A stretch of DNA of 64,000 nt from Tanytarsus gracilentus (lineage: Eukaryota; Arthropoda; Insecta; Diptera; Chironomidae). The DNA lies in assembly GCA_038502055.1 (NCBI GenBank), contig JAXRKN010000043.1, positions 4,526,001-4,590,000 on the forward strand, in the 5' to 3' direction. A program made the translations under genes and the position numbers. This document shows, in pieces, positions 23,901 through 35,700 of this stretch (the stretch's first letter is position 1; each line of letters opens with the position of its first letter). A model generated the notes under the pieces. The model saw only the letters and a program-made list of their open reading frames with translations, ran no database searches and had not been told where the DNA came from.

Positions 23901-25070
23901 AAATTTTGTCATTGTCGTCCCTCCGAAATTTTATTAAATTTTCCTCTCGCTCGCAATTCTTCTATTTTTTAGGGAGGCCAGTGAAGGAAATTTTTGTAAA
24001 ATATTCACATACCAACAATTACCAAACAAATTGAAGAAAATTTGATTTTCATCCGAGAGGTTTTTCCTCCCCGCTTGTCATTCTCGCCTCGATAGAAAAA
24101 AAGTGCACAGCGACGTTTGAGGAATTTCAAATTTTCACACACAGTGAGAGCACTTGAATCATTTATTACGTTACGACTGTAATGTTACACGCCATAAAGT
24201 ATCTCTTGATTGAGCTGCTGCTTGCTTGCTTATTCCCAACTTCCCTCGAGTCCATAAAAAACTTTATGATGATGATGAACATTTTTGAAACCTGAATTGA
24301 ATGATCAACCAGCAAGTGTCTGTTGTGCGGGGAAAAAGATTTTCCTCATATTGCACGCATTTTACAGCAAATTTCTGCTCTTTAAAAATTTATTAGTGTA
24401 CAATTGAATTTGAACCCTTTTTTTTCACTGCTCATAAAATGCCTGAGAATAAAAATTAAATTATTTTCAAATACTGTGCGGAGAGTGTGAAACGTATATC
24501 AAATAAAATAATCGGAAGAACATTCACTGCCAAATGAGATTACACCACTTAGAATAATTTCCTTCTCTCTCGTGAATATTATTTATGAATTATTAATCAG
24601 ATTAATGAAGGCCCTCACTCTTTCTCTCTAGTTCGTGTGTGAATTGTGAATGTCGGATTATTTCTTCCAGTTCATGCTCGCAGAGTGAGAGGATAATGAT
24701 GAATAAATCGCAAAAATTAAGATCGCCCGTCAATTTAATTGCATCTCAATTAAATTGTCCAACTATTAAACGATTTTTTTCTCTCCTCTAATGTCTCTTT
24801 ATGTATTAAAATGGAAAAAAATAACAAGGAAAGAAAGAGAAATGTCATGCAAAAGAGCCGCGTTCTCATTTAAATGAATGGTATGTTGCTTCACTTGCTC
24901 TTTTTTGCACACCGCCGACTATTGAACAAAAAAATATTCACAATCTTCACTTGATACACTTTCAATGTACATTCATTTTACATGGCAGCAAAAATTCAAG
25001 CAAAGAGCAGAAGCAGCGAACGGAAAGAGTCCAACAATTTAATATTATGTGTATGAAAAAAAAATATACA

Positions 25071-25090
25071 TATTCAAATATATTTGAATA
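25071..25090. repeat. Perfect 20-base palindrome
   Basis: TATTCAAATATATTTGAATA is its own reverse complement across all 20 bases. It lies in AT-rich intron and may be chance. Confidence 0.9.
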
Positions 25091-28000
25091 ATAAGGCAGT
25101 GTACAGGGCTGATAAAAAAGGGCTTTCATGGACTTTTGGCAAATTTTTCATTACATTGTATAAAAAAATTTAAAACGCTTATTTTGAATATAAAATTCTA
25201 AATCATTAGATGAATTAAATCGCCATGGAAGTGCCCTAAGTAGAGATTGAGAGAGCGAGGTGAAAAATTCGATCAGCAACCTGTTCGATGACCTGTCTTG
25301 TTAATCAGCCACGGCCGCCATTCCTTCTCTCCGTACGACTTAATTTATATTGAAATACTTTTTAATTAAAGAAGTTTAATTGAATTCAAAAAAAAAGTTC
25401 TTTCCCGATCTGTTTTTTTCGCTTCTCTCTTGAGCGAATTAAAATAATTTACCTGAAAATGTTCTTTTTCTTGTCTTGAGTTTCTTTCCTTATACTTTGA
25501 CTTGCAAGCAGCAACGCAATAAGGCTTATTATTATTCAACAAGATTCAAAATGAATAATCAACAAGATTTTTTCCTTCTTCTTCGACAACCGACGACCGT
25601 CATCAGTGACTGCAGTGTGTGCTAAATTTATATGCTCCTCTTGGCTTATTTTCTCTCTCTCACTCAACTTGAAGATCGCTGAGTAACGATAAAAATTTGC
25701 CGATTATTATCGGAGTCTAGTTACCTTATCCCTGATGTGCGCATATTATTAAACTATTCGAGGGCAACTGCTAATGACATTTTAGGGGTTCGAAAGATTT
25801 TTACTCAGAAAAACATTTGGGCTTAATTAAAAAAATGTGTTTGGAATAATTTTTTTTCGGGTTCATCATCTCTGCTGTCTCAAAGCATCCGCTGTCATTC
25901 AAAAATGGAATACTGGATGACTTTTCCACCACATTTATACAAAACAGGCACTTCTGATTGCTGCAATTTTATTCTAACGCTTTCGGAGCGAGAGATATGT
26001 CAACATCTGGAATTTTCATAGCGTTGATTTCGATGTTATGCATATGTGTGTACATGTATAGGCAAAAGTGGTGGGATTTCAATTTCAAATTAACAATTGC
26101 TACTCATTTATTCTTTTCAGTTTTCATTTTTTTTTGCTGGTAAAATTCCCCTATGGAATTCCATTTTCAGATGCTCTTCGTCACATATTAGATATTAGAT
26201 GCATTATAGAGATCATTGAACAGGAAATTTCATGGGAAAAGTAAGCTCGACATTTGTTGGTAAAATTTTTATTTTTTCTTGAGTACACAATGAATGAATG
26301 CGGCAGTCAGTGAAATTGGAAAAACCAATCTTTGAGGCTGATCTGCTCATGAAAAATAAATTAATCCCCGAATACTCTTTTTCCGTTCAAGTAAAAAAGC
26401 AAATACACTGCACATATTTCTCTAAATAGTGTTTGATCAACGACAACAGTCATCTAGGTGAAAAAGCATGCGTATGTCTATAAAGTATAGTGAGAAGTAA
26501 ATAAAAGTTTTATTTGTTTTTGACCCGAAAACTACCAAAATGTGATAAATAAAATTATGAATGCAAGTGAAATTTGTTTGCTTATCGAGACATAAATGAC
26601 GATTTGTTAATTGCTGCTCTATTTCGAGCTTTTATTTTTTTTTGTTCCTGGACTCAATTTTTATAATGATTCGTTAAATTATTGTAAAAGTGCGGGAATT
26701 TAAATGGTTGATCCACCTCTTTATAATTGCCTTAAAGCTCAGCTTTTGCGAGTATCAATCAGAGAATAAACTCGCAGTACAAAATCCCTTATTTATCGTC
26801 GAACTTTGTTTATTTATAGAACTTAGTGCTATTATTATTATAGCCCCCATAAAGATGAGTTAATATAATGCCTCTTTAACTAAAGATATTGTAAAAGTTG
26901 TGTTTCTTTTACTTATACTTTCCATTCGAGATTCACTCTCTCTCTCGGGAGACTTTATTAAAGGCAATAAATTGGAATTGGAAGAGAATAATAAAAATGG
27001 GAGAGAGAAAAATAATTAACATTGCCGCGCGTGCTTTATCATTAGCACAGTTCGGTATTAAATAACATTTTCACTCGGCTAATATTCAGAAAAAATAAAT
27101 ACCTCGTTGATGATTATGACCTCAGTGGAATTTTGATTCTAAAAAGTTTTCTTTGACCCACAATTACGGATTTCAACTCTTCTAATGACCCATAGCTCTC
27201 TTTTATTGTAGCGTGCATGCATGCCGAGGAATAAAGGTGTTTCAAAAGTTACAATTCATTTTGGAAATGATATGTAATTTAACTAATTTCATTAATGAGC
27301 GCAACAATTTTCAAATTCTAGGGTTTTTTATTCGATCACCACAAAAGAAGAAGAAAAAACTTTGATGAGTTTGAGAAAAGTTTTATCACGAAAAATTTCA
27401 AATAAATCTCAACAAGAGTCGCAAACACGTTTCTAATAATTTCAATGAAGGATGTTTTGAGGACGGTTAAATGCTAAATTATTTCTCAATTGTCGATTAT
27501 GTGCATACATGCGACGAGAACCCTTCAGAAGAATGTACACTCGTAAATAAAAGACTTTTCAATATTTCTTCTTCAGGAAATCATGAGAGCAATCTTGTGT
27601 TTTATACTCGAATTACGTTTCAAGTGCTCTTCAATCTTCACTCTGCATTCAGCAATCAGAAAATAAAAATTTCTTCTTCCCTCTTGATCGTTTTTCGCTC
27701 TCACTCGCTCACTCATGTTCATTGCCTTCGCAAAGGCGTTAAATGCATTTTTATCTGACTCTCTCACTCTTATTTCGCCCGAGAAGAAGGAAATTTATTG
27801 TCGAGAGTCATTTAAATTAATCGAATTTAAATTATTCTCTCCTCTTTTTTTTGGCCGTATGACATAAACAGTAAATATGCATACACCACCGTGAAGTGCT
27901 GCGATGAGTGATTTGAATTTGTCGAAGATCCGCGATTAAATTTTAACGACTTTTAGATCGTAATGCGACTTAGGAAATTTAAACGGTTTTCTTACATCAA

Positions 28001-28518
28001 AATGTTATTAAAGTTACATTGTTGTAAACGCTCGTCATAACTTATCTGATACTTTCAATTGAATGGGTATCGATGGAAACGAGATAAAATTATTATTACA
28101 AAATATTGCAACAATGTCAACTGCTATGGTCATAAAAAAGCACTCATAATTTTTTTAAGCGCATTTACTTTTATAATTGTGACCACATTTACTTTGGCAC
28201 AGTATCGTGCGAATCCGGAAAAAATTCAATGACCTGCATATACGAAGTATAAAATTATGCATTGAAAAATGTGCAAAATGCACAGAAGGAATTTCAATTC
28301 TTTTTTTTTCAGCAAATTTATTATGCAAGACCCGAATTGCCTTCAAATTCATCCAATTGATATTTCAGCAAACAATCAAAGTCTTTTATTATTATCAATT
28401 CAAGAGACAACATCGAGCATTATTTTTAGTTTCTGAGAGACAAGAGAGATTTTTTGAGAATGTCCAGTAATTTTTATGAATTTTTTTAACTAAACATTTT
28501 CTAATTTTTTTCTCACAG

Positions 28519-28642
28519 AGACCACCGAGCTCATCACTTTCCTACGGAGGTCCAATGAATGATGACGTGAGATCTCCCGGCTCGCAAAGCACCCCCGGAC
28601 CACTATCAGCACAACCACCTCCCGGACTAGACACCGATCCTG
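28519..28642 (+). CDS. hth: Homothorax exon: Ser/Pro-rich linker
   Basis: The exon is 124 bases, entering in phase 0 and leaving in phase 1. It encodes RPPSSSLSYGGPMNDDVRSP, then GSQSTPGPLSAQPPPGLDTD and P. It closely matches the Drosophila linker between the MEIS domain and the homeodomain (RPPSSSLSYGGAMNDDARSP in memory). The segment is low-complexity and presumably disordered. Its SP and TP dipeptides are possible phosphorylation sites. The acceptor is TTCTCACAG and the donor is GTAAGT at 28643. The single G left over is completed by any of the phase-1 acceptors at 41537 or 51101. Confidence 0.97.
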
Positions 28643-31600
28643 GTAAGTCCCAAAAAAAATATTATTTCAGTTGTCTAAAAAATATCACGAACTCGAGCTT
28701 AGACCGATTTGTTTGAAGAAAAAAAAGAAGAAAACAAAAGACACAAATAAGGTTTTGATCTTCTGATCACGACGTCTGCGCGATCATGAAGAATGTATGT
28801 GAATGCAATGTGAAGCGATATTCAAGGTTATACGCGAAAATTAGTATTCACGCTAAGATTCCGTCCATAAAAGTCAGTCAAAATGTGTGTAAACTCATTC
28901 TCTCACACATTCGGATTGTGTGTCTTAAGTGAGCATATAACAATAATATAAATAATTTATTGTATTTAGATTAGAGCAATTTAATAGCTGTAAAAGTCAT
29001 TTTAATAACATTTTGATATTTTTTTCCTCTCTTTTTTTTCATGAGCTAAACGACGCTTTTACGGCGCTTGATTTCAAATCATTTTGCCACCGATTGATTT
29101 ATGTTTCTGTTCTCCACGATTTTTCCTGTTTCTTGCTCGCTTACGCTGGGGTTTAAGTATAAACAAAAATCTCTTTTTTTTATTTCGCCTCCGCCTTGCA
29201 CAAAACATCTCTATCTCAACGCCAGCATCATTTTGAGTGAAGGCGAGAACACATAAAACCTTTATTAATGGCATTTAATCATGCTTCGATTGCACTCAAA
29301 AAATTATAACACGCAGCGACTGATGTCAGTGCGTTATCAGGAACCCTTTGCCACGGTTCAAAGATTCTTAAATATTTAAATTTTTAATTGCTCAATAATG
29401 ATAATTGCTTTTTGGCTATAAAGTGATTTATCAGTTTGAAATTTCTTCAAGCAATTAAAATATGAAAGTGATAAGAATTTCACCTCATTTTTAATCAATT
29501 CTTTTCGGTTAATAATTTTGTATTGAGAAAATCACTCACAAATTAAAAGTTAGACAAAAACATAAATCAATTTTGTGATGACCAAAAAAAATATTATTTG
29601 TCTGCTTGACTGTGCATTCAATAAATTTGAATAATTATAATTATTTTTTTTGCTCTCACTCGGCACAAAAAATTAACATTTTAATGAGAATTTTTTTCTC
29701 CGCTTACTCTCCTGGCTGCGGCCGGTTGATATTACCGATTTTCGAATAATTGTTAATAAGGAATAATTGAATATCATTTCATTATCAATGCAAATGAAAA
29801 AACGATAATACATGATTGCAATTTGCCAGCCAATGCAAAAAAAGAGATTGAAATTATAAATTTTAAAATGCTTATTAATATGAAAAAGCATTAAAAATGT
29901 ATTTAAATTAAAAATGGCTTTAAAACCAGACAAACAATATTTTTTCTTCTTTTTCTCACAAAAAAGATCCATCACAAAATGGCAAAAAGCGTGAAGTGAT
30001 CTTTTAGCATTTTTCAATAAAAATACGATGTGAGCTTCAGATTTCTCATTTTATTATTCCCCTGGAGCAGGGAGAGGAAATTCTTTGACGATGTTCACAA
30101 AAAGTGCAATGGCATAATAAAAGTAATTCAATTTCCATTTTGAAGCAGTGAGTGGTTGCTCTCAAGTACCTTCGAGGCTAAGAAGAAGAAAAAATATTAT
30201 ACACACACCGAGAATTCAGCCCAAAGGAGTAATCTTGGTGTAATTTTTACATTCGACATTCTCCGCATCCTCTCGATGCTCCTCGCAACCCTTGTATAAT
30301 TTTCATGGCATGTAAAAGGTGGCGTTTCCACCTGAACACAAAATTACTTTATTTTTTTCCTCCTCTTCTCAATCTCTTAAGTCTGAAATGCGATGGGGAG
30401 AGCGAAGATACATGCAAACATTCGGAAGAAGAAAGCGTTTGCATGAAAATTGTTATGTGGAAACGTCTGATAACCCATCAAATGATGAGCAATGAAATTC
30501 CCTCGTTGTTAACCTACAATTTTCTACAATATATTCCTTTCGTTATCACAGAGGCAGAAAATTCTCCTTTTCCCTCCATTTATGTGTGTATAATGTAAAT
30601 GTAGCAGCACAATAATAGAAAAATGAAGTCATGAGGAAAAAACTTCCTTATTTTTTTTTTGCTTCTCTTCCTTTCGATTCCGCTCATTCGTAACGAAAAA
30701 GAAAAGATTTTTTGATTTATGTCGTTTGATTTTGATTCTTGTTTTTCTTGAAAAATTTCCAGGAGAAAAACAACACATTTGAAGGGTTGATAAATTTAAC
30801 GGAAAATTAAACTTTAAAAATTTGTGAAAAATTCAAAAAGAGAAATTTTTCTCACGATTTATGCCACTTTAAAATCATCTTATAATAATCTTAGATAAAC
30901 TTCCACTATAATCCACTAAATGTGTTAAATTTGCGTCATCATTTGAATTAATTGTTTTCTCGAGAAGAATAAAAATCAAGTCTTACGTGTTAGGAGAAAT
31001 GAGATAAAGGCGAAAAAAATCGATAGAGTGATGATCGAGTTGAAGCAAGTGGCAGTAATGATGGCGGAGGTCTATATTTGATATTACACAGCATTTTCTT
31101 TTGTTACATCGACACAATCTTTTCATCCATGAAAGTGTCTGTATGTGTGTGCATGATTTTCATTTAAAATCTTTTAAAAATTGAAATGTTATTGATTTCC
31201 AGGGAATTTCTTAAACGTCAAAAAATGTTAAAATGTAAAACAATATTCATGAGAGAGCCATGCCTAAATGAGCTGTTACCAAAATCATAATAATAGCCTT
31301 CAAAGAGCGAACATGTATGAAGAATAAAGTGAACGATTAAAAAAAGATGCAAGTTCATTGTGGATCAAGCAAGATGATCGCGGAGCTTTGGCATTGAGCA
31401 CTAGTGGACGAGTAAGCATCTAATTGTAGATCAAGCACCGGCCGCCGACACCCTTTAAATACGCTCGATGGTGTTAAAATTTAAAATTGAATTCGAACGC
31501 GCTCGCTCGCCTATAATGGCACAATACAATCGGGTTATTGTGTTTATTATTTTACAACGCGACAAAGAGGCACTCATGACAAATATAACATAGTTAAAAA

Positions 31601-32008
31601 AAATTAAACACAAACTCTTTGAATTTTAAAGCGATTCTTTTTTTTCATTTTCAAGTACTGGCGCTCAATTGTTATTCTAATTTTCGTTGTTAAATAGCGC
31701 TCTTCATGAGAGTGCGATAGATATATATTTATATATTTTATAACACATTTAGTAATACACTCATTCATGGGCAACAACTAGTCAATTTCGATAAACATGA
31801 GTTAAATGTTTTAAATGACAACGATCACGATGATGTAAGGCACGACGGCTTCTGAATACGCGATGAGATCTGTAATCAATTGGTAGGCAATACGTGATAT
31901 CATTTAAAGCTGTGTGAGGGATAGAATTTAACGGATTTAGCGAGTTTAAAATTGTCGTGGGAAATTCACAGTTTTTATTTTCTTAACGTACGATAAAAGT
32001 TTAAATTG

Positions 32009-32019
32009 ACCACGTGGCA
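32009..32019. promoter_or_regulatory. ACCACGTGGCA E-box / ER-stress-like site upstream of SPCS3
   Basis: A palindromic CCACGTGG core lies 80 bases upstream of the SPCS3-like ATG. CCACG is the half-site of ER-stress elements, and CCACGTGGC resembles published XBP1-type sites. Signal peptidase genes are typical targets of the unfolded protein response, so the site fits. It is also a plain E-box for bHLH proteins. No TATA box was seen. Confidence 0.4.
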
Positions 32020-32096
32020 TAATTTTTAAACCGTCCCCAACTAGTAAGAAGAAATAAAAACAAAATCTGCAGTGATTAAAACTTAAAAGTGTAAAA

Positions 32097-32608
32097 ATGC
32101 ACAGTTTTTTGAGTCGAGTTAATTTCGTGGTTACATACACGCTGAGCATTCTCGCTGCCGTCACATTCTTTCTTGCGATCTCGACATTATTCGTGTCGTT
32201 GTCTCCAGCAAGCAGCAGCGGCAGTGCAAGAATATACGCAAAAGACTTGAAAGAGTGTAGAATTGTCACATTTGACCTCCAAGCAAATTTAAGTGCAAAT
32301 TTTAACTGGAATGTTAAGGAATTGTAAGCATCTCGAGTTACAATTACGGCGTGCATAACTTTAAATTCTTTTAATTACTTAGATTCGTTTATGTGACGGT
32401 CGAATATGCATCGAGTTCATATGCAAAAAATCAAGTTGCAATTTGGGACAAAATTCTGTTGAAAAACGACAACGGTCTTCTGGATCTTCGTAATCAGCAT
32501 GTTAAGTATCGTCTTGCGGATAAGATTTGCCAACAAAATTCGACAATCATACTTCGCTGGAATACAATTCCGAATATTGGTCGACTCACTTGGTATGCAG
32601 ACAAATAA
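32097..32608 (+). CDS. Signal peptidase complex subunit 3-like protein (Spase22-23), nested in hth
   Basis: Two exons, 32097-32323 and 32383-32608, joined across a 59-base intron (GTAAGC...TTACTTAG), give 150 residues. The start ATG has an AAAA context. The order follows SPCS3/SPC22-23: N-terminal MHSFLSRVNFVVTYTLSILA with one membrane segment (about residues 9-32), then a lumenal domain with TFDLQANLSANFNWNVKELF, a VYVTVEY strand, NQVAIWDKILLKNDN and LRWNTIPNIG. SPCS3 is the type II ER membrane glycoprotein of the signal peptidase complex, needed for cleaving signal peptides. NST near residue 128 matches the usual glycosylation position, and NLS gives a second site. It is short (family about 180). 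The insert before the first strand, the DDGNG-type loop and the last 15 or so residues are missing, and I found no further exon. It may be a divergent paralogue rather than the main gene. Confidence 0.88.
32324..32382 (+). other. Short intron of the SPCS3-like gene
   Basis: The 59-base intron has donor GTAAGC and acceptor AATTACTTAG. Splicing restores the family's WNVK(E/Q)LF(V/L)Y run across the junction (codon TT|A). The presence of an intron argues against a processed retrocopy. Confidence 0.9.
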
Positions 32609-32746
32609 TTGTTAGCGACAACCAAAAAAACGTGTCGATTCATTAAATTTACAAGTATGAAGAATATAAAAGTTCATTTGAACGAATGCAACTAGCTGTA
32701 AGCAATCAGTTTCAATTATTAATGTCGAATAATAATGGAAAATCAT

Positions 32747-32752
32747 AATAAA
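32747..32752 (+). terminator. AATAAA polyadenylation signal of the SPCS3-like gene
   Basis: AATAAA lies 138 bases after the stop codon. A GTGTGTGTGTT tract follows about 20 bases later (32772-32783), the usual order of signal and downstream GU element. It suggests a short, independent transcript inside the hth intron. Confidence 0.75.
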
Positions 32753-35700
32753 GATTCCTTCAACTAGTTTCGTGTGTGTGTTCTATATATGCGCTCGAAA
32801 ATGAATGATTTTGACAGCTGTAAATTTATTTTTATCTCCTAACTCCGTCGTCATGAACAAAAATTCATACATATCCATCCATTCAGAAATGTTGCATCGC
32901 ACATCACCCTTCATTCAATTTTCACGCAACACTCCTCTCTCTATAGTGTGCACATACATTTAAGAGTGCTAGATCGTGGAAAGGAAAAAAATAAACGGGT
33001 CTTGCTCCGTAGCTGGTGACAATGAGTTTTATGGAAAATAATAATAGATGAAGGGAAGAAGGGAATTATAACGATAGGGGAATCAATCATAAATGTGTGT
33101 CGAAGGAACAGAGAGAGAAAAAATTTCACTTGGTAACGAACAGGGAAAATTTTCCTTTCCTGCAGTGCATCGGAGATGTTTAAATCAAATTCATTAAAAC
33201 ATTTTCTACGCATACTGCTCATTTAAAGGCATCACCTCTTCGTTCTTTAGTAAACCCATTTGATGGTGTCGTAAATTGTAACTGTAAATAAACATACACA
33301 CATAAATTTTATCATGTGAAATTTCTGCCTTACTTCTCACGCTCCCAGAATTGCTTATCAAAATGATTTTTGGCACTTTGTTGGATGTTTTATTGAAATT
33401 ACTCACGATCTCTTTTTTGATTTTTAAATTTAAATATTTTTTCAGCTGAAAATTTTAAGCTTTAAAAATTAAATTTTTAATTAAAATTTGTTAAAAGTCA
33501 CTCGCTCGGTCAATTCATTAAAAATATTTTTTTTCTCGCTTCGATGATTAATAATTTAAATTATTATATTCCACAAGATATTTAATTTTTTTTCTGGTGG
33601 CCGGGGCAGTGCTGGTAGCTAAATCGACTTCTCACTGCTCGCTTTGCCTTGCATGCAGGAAGGAGAAGAAAATAAAGAAAATGTTCGCCAAATAACCATG
33701 AAACAAATTTTTATTTTTTGATTAACTGATAAAGAAGAAACCGACAAAACTCAGCGAGAAACCCCCATGAGAAATGACCGTTAATTTAGAAATTTATCTG
33801 GTTTTAAATACATTTTTATGCAGATTAGATATTATGCTAATATATAGAATCCACCGATATTCTGTTAAGGCGGAAGAAAGGGGCAATTTTACTGTATGAA
33901 ACGACTTTTATGGATCAAAATGAAAATCCTTGGCTGATGTGAAAAAATAATTTAGTTTAAATGATGAAATATGCCAATTACGGTAAAACATACATTTATA
34001 TAAAAATATTCTATGCCGTCATCAAAAATTCATTACCACAATCAAGAATGTTAAACAAATCCCTTCACATAATGTCCTCATGTTGATTATGGAATTAACA
34101 AATTTTCTTTTATGACGAATTTCATTAATTTATTTTCAACCTCGTTCTAACCCATCATCATTTCTAATGCATCTACACGCACTCCTAAATGCTAGCACAT
34201 TAAGTGTGTGTGCAAGTAAACTAATTGATATTTTTTGATGAATTCCATGGGGTACGGTAAACGAGCATATAACGTGACTGGACTTTTTCTTTTCACTCTC
34301 ACTGCTGTTGCCCAAAAAGAAAAAAGAAATTACACCTTAAATTTGTCCACGCGTTTTACGCTTTTATTTTTTTTCGTGTGTCCTACAATGTACGTGTGCC
34401 TGTGGTGTGGGATGAATACTGAGAAAATTCCTAGGATTTTGGGTGAAAATTAAATGAAAATTACTTTTTTATATATTTCGGGGCCCTTTTTTCTAATTCA
34501 CTTCTGAAGGGTGTTCTGGGTGTTTAGGTGTCGATTTAATATTTATGTTATTAAACGTGTACACTTTTACTCCCGCACACTCGAACAGAACTTACGCATA
34601 CGTGCCTGCCGTCCTTGGATAAATAGAAAATTACGGCTTGATTTGGGAAAAAAGTCGCTAGCGAGCCATAAAGAAATTAATTGCGTCACAGACTAACAAA
34701 TAAGAAGGAGAAAAAAAATGGGAGGTGGGGTAAAATTTTTTCGACGCTTTGATCTGCACAAATAAGAGAAAAATTTCTTTCTTTCCGATGGATCCATAAA
34801 AATTCTTGCTGGCTAGATGAAAATCAAAACTGAAAGAGAAAAGTAGAAAAATTATTATTTTTGGACGTTCACAGACACGCTATCAACAACACACAAAAAT
34901 ATCACTTAAAATTTATGATTCGGCCAATAAAAAAAAAAGAAAAAAGATTTTTCCTCGGAAGTTCACAATGAGAGAGCTTCATGCGTCAAGATGAGATGTA
35001 AACCTAAATGATCATAAAAATTTCTCTATTGATCTTCATTCCTTTGACCGCAAAAGTGAGATATGGATTTTAGTTAATGGGCAAATTTTTCCTTGATTTT
35101 CTTGTGAAATTTCAAATTTGTGATTTTAGAAAAAGTTACTAAAGAAAATGTTTGGCAATCAAAGATTAATGTCGTTATAAAATTAGAATTTTACTATACA
35201 AAAATTTCATTCCTGGATGTTAACAAAATGTTGAAAATTCACGAAATTAAAAAATTTAAATAAATTTTGACTTTTACACGCCAATTACATTAAAAAGAGA
35301 AAGATCTCGCAATCACACAGCTTGATATTGACTCAATTTGAAATCAAAATGGAATAAATATCAGTCAAGCATCGCGTGAATTCTCTTTCTGAAATGATAA
35401 TCTATTTTTAATTGCTTTAATTCCTTGCTGCCACACTGATGTGAAAATCTACGAAAAAGCGAAGAATTTTGCTTGTGTCGACAGGCGAAGAGAGAGGGAG
35501 GGCGTCGAATATTTGAGGAATCAAGAATCTGACAGCAAATCCCATAAAACAGAGAAATTTACAAATTTTAAATCATCAAAATGCTTAGGTGGAAAAAATG
35601 ATTATATAGGCAGGCAGACACAAAAAACACCACATCACGGGGATCATGAGAGGGGATAAAGAATTTTTGCGCCGATCTCGGCAAGAAAATTGTGTCAACC

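Larger units (their letters stand above)
8027..28518 (+). other. hth: hth intron, remainder of about 20.6 kb
   Basis: This is the rest of the intron that starts at 7949. It contains the distal pairing block at 8876-8980. From about 8110 to 11350 the + strand is strikingly rich in A runs, and the word TATACG recurs (see findings). After that come AT-rich sequence and CT/GA-type simple repeats. No gene, tRNA or recognisable mobile element was found. Open frames up to 150 codons (for example on the - strand at 21759-22211) have no recognisable motif and overlap rival frames. It ends at acceptor TTTTTTCTCACAG (28506-28518). Confidence 0.8.
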
